From NCBI GenBank assembly GCA_934646005.1, contig CAKUED010000008.1:1-64000 (forward strand): a stretch of 64,000 nt of DNA, given 5' to 3'. The notes under the pieces were generated by a model that saw only the letters and a list, made by a program, of their open reading frames with translations, had not been told where the DNA came from and searched no databases. Made by a program: the position numbers and the translations under genes. The DNA comes from an uncultured Oscillospiraceae bacterium. Lineage in GTDB: Bacteria; Bacillota; Clostridia; Oscillospirales; Oscillospiraceae. Shown here piece after piece: positions 57,804-64,000 of this stretch; within the stretch, counting starts at the first letter, position 1, and each line of letters starts with the position of its first letter.

Positions 57804-59493
57804 TCACAAGTTTGGCACTGCTGCCCTCTACTGCCGGCTGAGCCGTGATGATAACATGGACGCCGAGTCCAACAGCATCCAAAATCAAAAGAAATTACTG
57901 CAAAAGGTAGCACGGGAAAAAGGCTACACAGACACCTTATTTTTTGTGGACGACGGCATTACCGGCACCACCATGAAACGGCCCGGTTTTCAGAAAATGC
58001 TGACCGCAATCGAGGCAGGATACATATCGGCTGTATTCGTGAAAGACCTGTCCCGCCTTGGCCGTAACTACATAGAGGTCGGCAAGCTGACGGAGGAATT
58101 TTTTCCGCAGTACGATGTGCGTTTGGTTGCCGTTTCCGATGGCGTGGACAGCGATGAGGGTGACAATGAATTTACCCCGTTCCGCAACATTATGAACGAG
58201 TGGTATGCCAAGGACATCTCGAAAAAGCGGAAGATCGTCAACAAGATGAAAGGCAATGCGGGTATCCCGCTGTCACAGCCGCCCTATGGGTACATCAAAA
58301 ACCCGGACGATCCTCGGTTTTGGGTGATCGACCCGGAGGCCGCCGATGTGGTGCGGCGTATCTATGATATGGCTTTGGAGGGGTATGGCTTGGCAGAGAT
58401 TGCCACCGCCTTGGGTGCAGATGGCATCGTAAATCCCACCTACTACTGGCGAAGCAAGGGTGTCAACCGTAGCGGCTCCAAAAGCACCTTGGAGTCTACC
58501 AAATGGGGACACACCACCGTCAAGAAGATACTGACCTTACAGGAGTACTGCGGCGATGTCATCAACTTCAAAAGCTACTCCAAATCCTATAAAATGAAGC
58601 GGCGCATTGAAAATCCGGAAGAGAATAGAGCGATTTTCCTCAATGTCCATGAGCCGATTATTGACCGGGTCACATGGGAAAAGGTACAGGCTTTGCAGAA
58701 AGGAACACGGCGCAAAAAGCCGACTGTTACCCAAGAGCCGAGTGTGTTCTCCGGGTGGCTGAAATGCCCCGAATGCGGCGGCAACCTCAACTTCCATTTC
58801 AATCAGAAAAACCACGACATTAAGTTTTTCAGTTGTCAAAACCACAACTCCGGCTTGCGGAAGTGTTCTGCGACGCACTACATCCGTCTGGATTTTCTGG
58901 AACAGGTGGTACTGTATGAGGTCAACCGCTTGGCGACCTTTGCCAATGAGTACGAGCGTGACTTTGTAAAAGCTATGATGGGCCGTTCCGCAAAGGTGGC
59001 CGAAAATGACCGGGCAAGAAAACAGCGGGAACTGAACACACTGCTGACCCGCGACAAGGAACTGGATATGCTCTTTGAACGGCTGTATGAGGACAATGTA
59101 GCGGGCAAAATCGACGATACCCGGTTTGCCAGGATGTCAAAGCGGTACGAACAGGAACAGGGCGAAATCGGCGCAAAGGTCAAAACTCTGCGGTTGGAAC
59201 TGAAAAAGGCTGAAGGCCAGCAGACGGATATGGAGGACTTTCTGGAAACGGTGAGGCAGTACACCCATGTGACGAAAATCACCCGGCGCATGGTATCCGA
59301 ACTCATTGACCACATTGATGTGTACCACGCCGAAAAGCAGGATGGCGTGACCAATCAGCAGGTGGTCATCCACTACAACTGCATCGGGGCCTTTGAAGTG
59401 CCAGACCGCAAGAAAATCCCGGAGGCCGACATTATCATGGAAACGAGAAAAGGCGTAGCTGTCAGCTACGCCCCGGCACAGATTGCAGTATAA
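57787..59493 (+). CDS. Large serine recombinase, TnpX family
   Basis: The preferred start is a TTG at 57787 preceded by GGAAGGAGG at good spacing; an ATG at 57745 in the same frame has no such site. The 568-residue protein has the resolvase domain with catalytic S19 (TAALYCRLSRDD), SIQNQKKLL and KDLSRLGRNYIEVG. A recombinase domain follows (GIPLSQPPYGYIK), then a zinc ribbon (CPECGGNLNFHF ... SCQNH ... KCSATH) and a long coiled coil. It inserts and excises the element through a covalent Ser-DNA link. It is the rightmost gene, next to tRNA-Pro. Confidence 0.93.
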   Translation: MKLSDNHKFGTAALYCRLSRDDNMDAESNSIQNQKKLLQKVAREKGYTDTLFFVDDGITGTTMKRPGFQKMLTAIEAGYISAVFVKDLSRLGRNYIEVGKLTEEFFPQYDVRLVAVSDGVDSDEGDNEFTPFRNIMNEWYAKDISKKRKIVNKMKGNAGIPLSQPPYGYIKNPDDPRFWVIDPEAADVVRRIYDMALEGYGLAEIATALGADGIVNPTYYWRSKGVNRSGSKSTLESTKWGHTTVKKILTLQEYCGDVINFKSYSKSYKMKRRIENPEENRAIFLNVHEPIIDRVTWEKVQALQKGTRRKKPTVTQEPSVFSGWLKCPECGGNLNFHFNQKNHDIKFFSCQNHNSGLRKCSATHYIRLDFLEQVVLYEVNRLATFANEYERDFVKAMMGRSAKVAENDRARKQRELNTLLTRDKELDMLFERLYEDNVAGKIDDTRFARMSKRYEQEQGEIGAKVKTLRLELKKAEGQQTDMEDFLETVRQYTHVTKITRRMVSELIDHIDVYHAEKQDGVTNQQVVIHYNCIGAFEVPDRKKIPEADIIMETRKGVAVSYAPAQIAV

Positions 59494-59511
59494 ATTTTGC
59501 AGAAAACAAAA

Positions 59512-59562
59512 ATGCGGAGTGTCCGTTACAGGATACTCAAATCCTATAAGGACACTCCGCAT
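59512..59562 (-). terminator. Terminator now serving tRNA-Pro
   Basis: A 13-bp stem ATGCGGAGTGTCC / GGACACTCCGCAT (59512-59524 and 59550-59562) with an inner AGGAT/ATCCT stem abuts the tRNA CCA end. On the minus strand it is followed by TTTTTTG. It also lies at the end of the recombinase gene. Confidence 0.75.
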
Positions 59563-59638
59563 GGTCCGAGTGACTGGATTCGAACCAGCGGCCTCTTGAA
59601 CCCCATTCAAGCGCGATACCAAACTTCGCCACACCCGG
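59562..59638 (-). tRNA. tRNA-Pro (anticodon GGG)
   Basis: A 77-base cloverleaf with encoded CCA. It has acceptor CCGGGTG/CACTCGG (one G-U pair), discriminator A and D stem GCGA/TCGC. The anticodon stem is CTTGA/TCAAG with loop ATGGGGT (anticodon GGG), and the T arm is GCTGG-TTCGAAT-CCAGT. It lies between rpoC and the recombinase, and its last bases are part of the 11-bp repeat. Confidence 0.95.
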
Positions 59639-59741
59639 AAACGGTGCTGCTCTCAGGCAGCTCATGTATTATAGCATGGCGCGCGGGACATTTCAAGTAG
59701 AATTTTCAAATTTTCCGCGTTTTTTGCACAGGGAAACGGCA

Positions 59742-59774
59742 AAAGGACGGCACGGGGTCTCCGTGCCGTCCTTT
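59742..59774 (-). terminator. Terminator of the rpoBC operon
   Basis: A 14-bp perfect stem AAAGGACGGCACGG/CCGTGCCGTCCTTT with a 5-base loop lies 9 bp past the rpoC stop. A short T run ends it. Confidence 0.8.
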
Positions 59775-59782
59775 GTGGTTTT

Positions 59783-63703
<3,921 letters not shown>

Positions 63704-63718
63704 TGTATTGCCACCTCC

Positions 63719-64000
63719 TTATTCATCGTCCGACGCACTGTCGGCGTAGCCGTCCGCCGCGTCGGAGAGCACATCGTCCTCATCCTGAAGCTCATAGCCA
63801 GCCTCATCGGCTTCGTCCTGCTCCACGTTGTTGCCGGAGATCGGGCCGTCGTACAGCGACAGCTCATCGCCCGCAAAGTTGATCGGACCGCCGTAGGTCG
63901 GCTCGTCGTCTTCTTCGTCCTTCAGCTCGATCTCGTCGCCCTGCTCGTCGAGCACCTTGACGTCCAGACACAGCGACTGAAGCTCCTTGACCAGAACCTT
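63719..64000 (-). CDS. rpoB: RNA polymerase beta subunit, C-terminal end (partial)
   Basis: The last 93 codons are present. KVLVKELQSLCLDVKVLD is the conserved end of RpoB. It is followed by an acidic tail of about 75 residues (LKDEEDDEPTYGG ... DEADEAGYELQDEDD) that most Firmicutes lack or have in much shorter form. The gene lies directly before rpoC in the usual order, and the start lies beyond the window edge. Confidence 0.95.
   Translation of the reverse strand, partial: KVLVKELQSLCLDVKVLDEQGDEIELKDEEDDEPTYGGPINFAGDELSLYDGPISGNNVEQDEADEAGYELQDEDDVLSDAADGYADSASDDE

Larger units (their letters stand above)
52288..59560. mobile_element. Candidate 7.3-kb integrative element at tRNA-Pro
   Basis: Between the two 11-bp repeats lie a TnpX-type recombinase, a TnpW-like protein, a sigma-like protein, an ECF sigma/anti-sigma pair, a KTR protein, a small Cys protein and the DUF5343/Ymh cargo pair. 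Apart from the cargo, these resemble the ends of Tn4451/Tn1549-type conjugative elements. No relaxase, coupling protein or conjugation genes remain, so it is either mobilised by others or a reduced derivative. Large serine recombinases seldom target tRNA ends, so the ends may have been made by an older integrase. Confidence 0.55.

Overview
The window looks like a chromosomal segment of a high-GC, low-copy-IS member of the Clostridia, most likely Oscillospirales/Ruminococcaceae-type. Supporting signs are the rpoB-rpoC pair with a lineage-type insertion in RpoC, many AGGAGG-type ribosome binding sites, alanine/arginine-rich proteins written in GC-rich codons, ribose-type and oligopeptide ABC operons, MATE pumps, and Tn4451/Tn1549-like mobile DNA. 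The species cannot be named from the sequence alone. There is no CRISPR array and no rRNA. One tRNA gene (Pro, GGG) is present.

Layout. 1-2.4 kb: end of a peptide deformylase, a methyltransferase, an XRE regulator divergent from a small protein, and an ATC-hydrolase-like protein. 2.4-8.9 kb: recQ; a RidA plus D-threonine-aldolase-like operon behind a duplicated promoter; a class M sirtuin plus zinc macrodomain pair (ADP-ribosylation and its reversal); a degenerate MBL-fold protein divergent from an HxlR regulator. 8.9-20.3 kb: a lipoprotein, a BlaI/M56 antirepressor pair with three phased operators, two LysR regulators, an aldo/keto reductase-cupin-flavodoxin operon, two MATE pumps and a solitary pseudopilin. 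20.3-31.4 kb: a nine-gene sugar locus with a LacI regulator fused to a solute-binding domain, a complete ribose-type ABC transporter, a mutarotase, an RpiB-like isomerase and two fucose/arabinose-isomerase-like proteins, but no kinase. 32-37.5 kb: an M14 carboxypeptidase lipoprotein and a heterodimeric ABC exporter. 37.3-47.3 kb: an oligopeptide uptake operon (OppA, OppB, OppC with a large extra domain, OppD, OppF and a small membrane protein), then an oligoendopeptidase F with a membrane partner. The importer, peptidase F and carboxypeptidase suggest a peptide-using lifestyle.

47.3-59.6 kb is accessory DNA next to the tRNA-Pro gene that follows rpoC. It holds an IS200-type remnant fused to a truncated yhcG, a TPR protein, an AAA/DUF4143 ATPase and a recombinase remnant. 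A candidate 7.3-kb integrative element follows, bounded by an 11-bp repeat that includes the tRNA 3' end (52277-52287 and 59561-59571). The element carries a TnpX-type serine recombinase, a TnpW-like protein, a sigma-like protein, an ECF sigma/anti-sigma pair, a cysteine-rich KTR protein of only 55 residues, four copies of a GGGACA...TGTCCC palindrome, and a two-gene cargo: a DUF5343 protein plus a TIGR02391/Ymh HEPN-like protein. That coupled pair is the best candidate here for an undescribed (probably anti-phage) system. 59.7-64 kb: rpoC and the end of rpoB.
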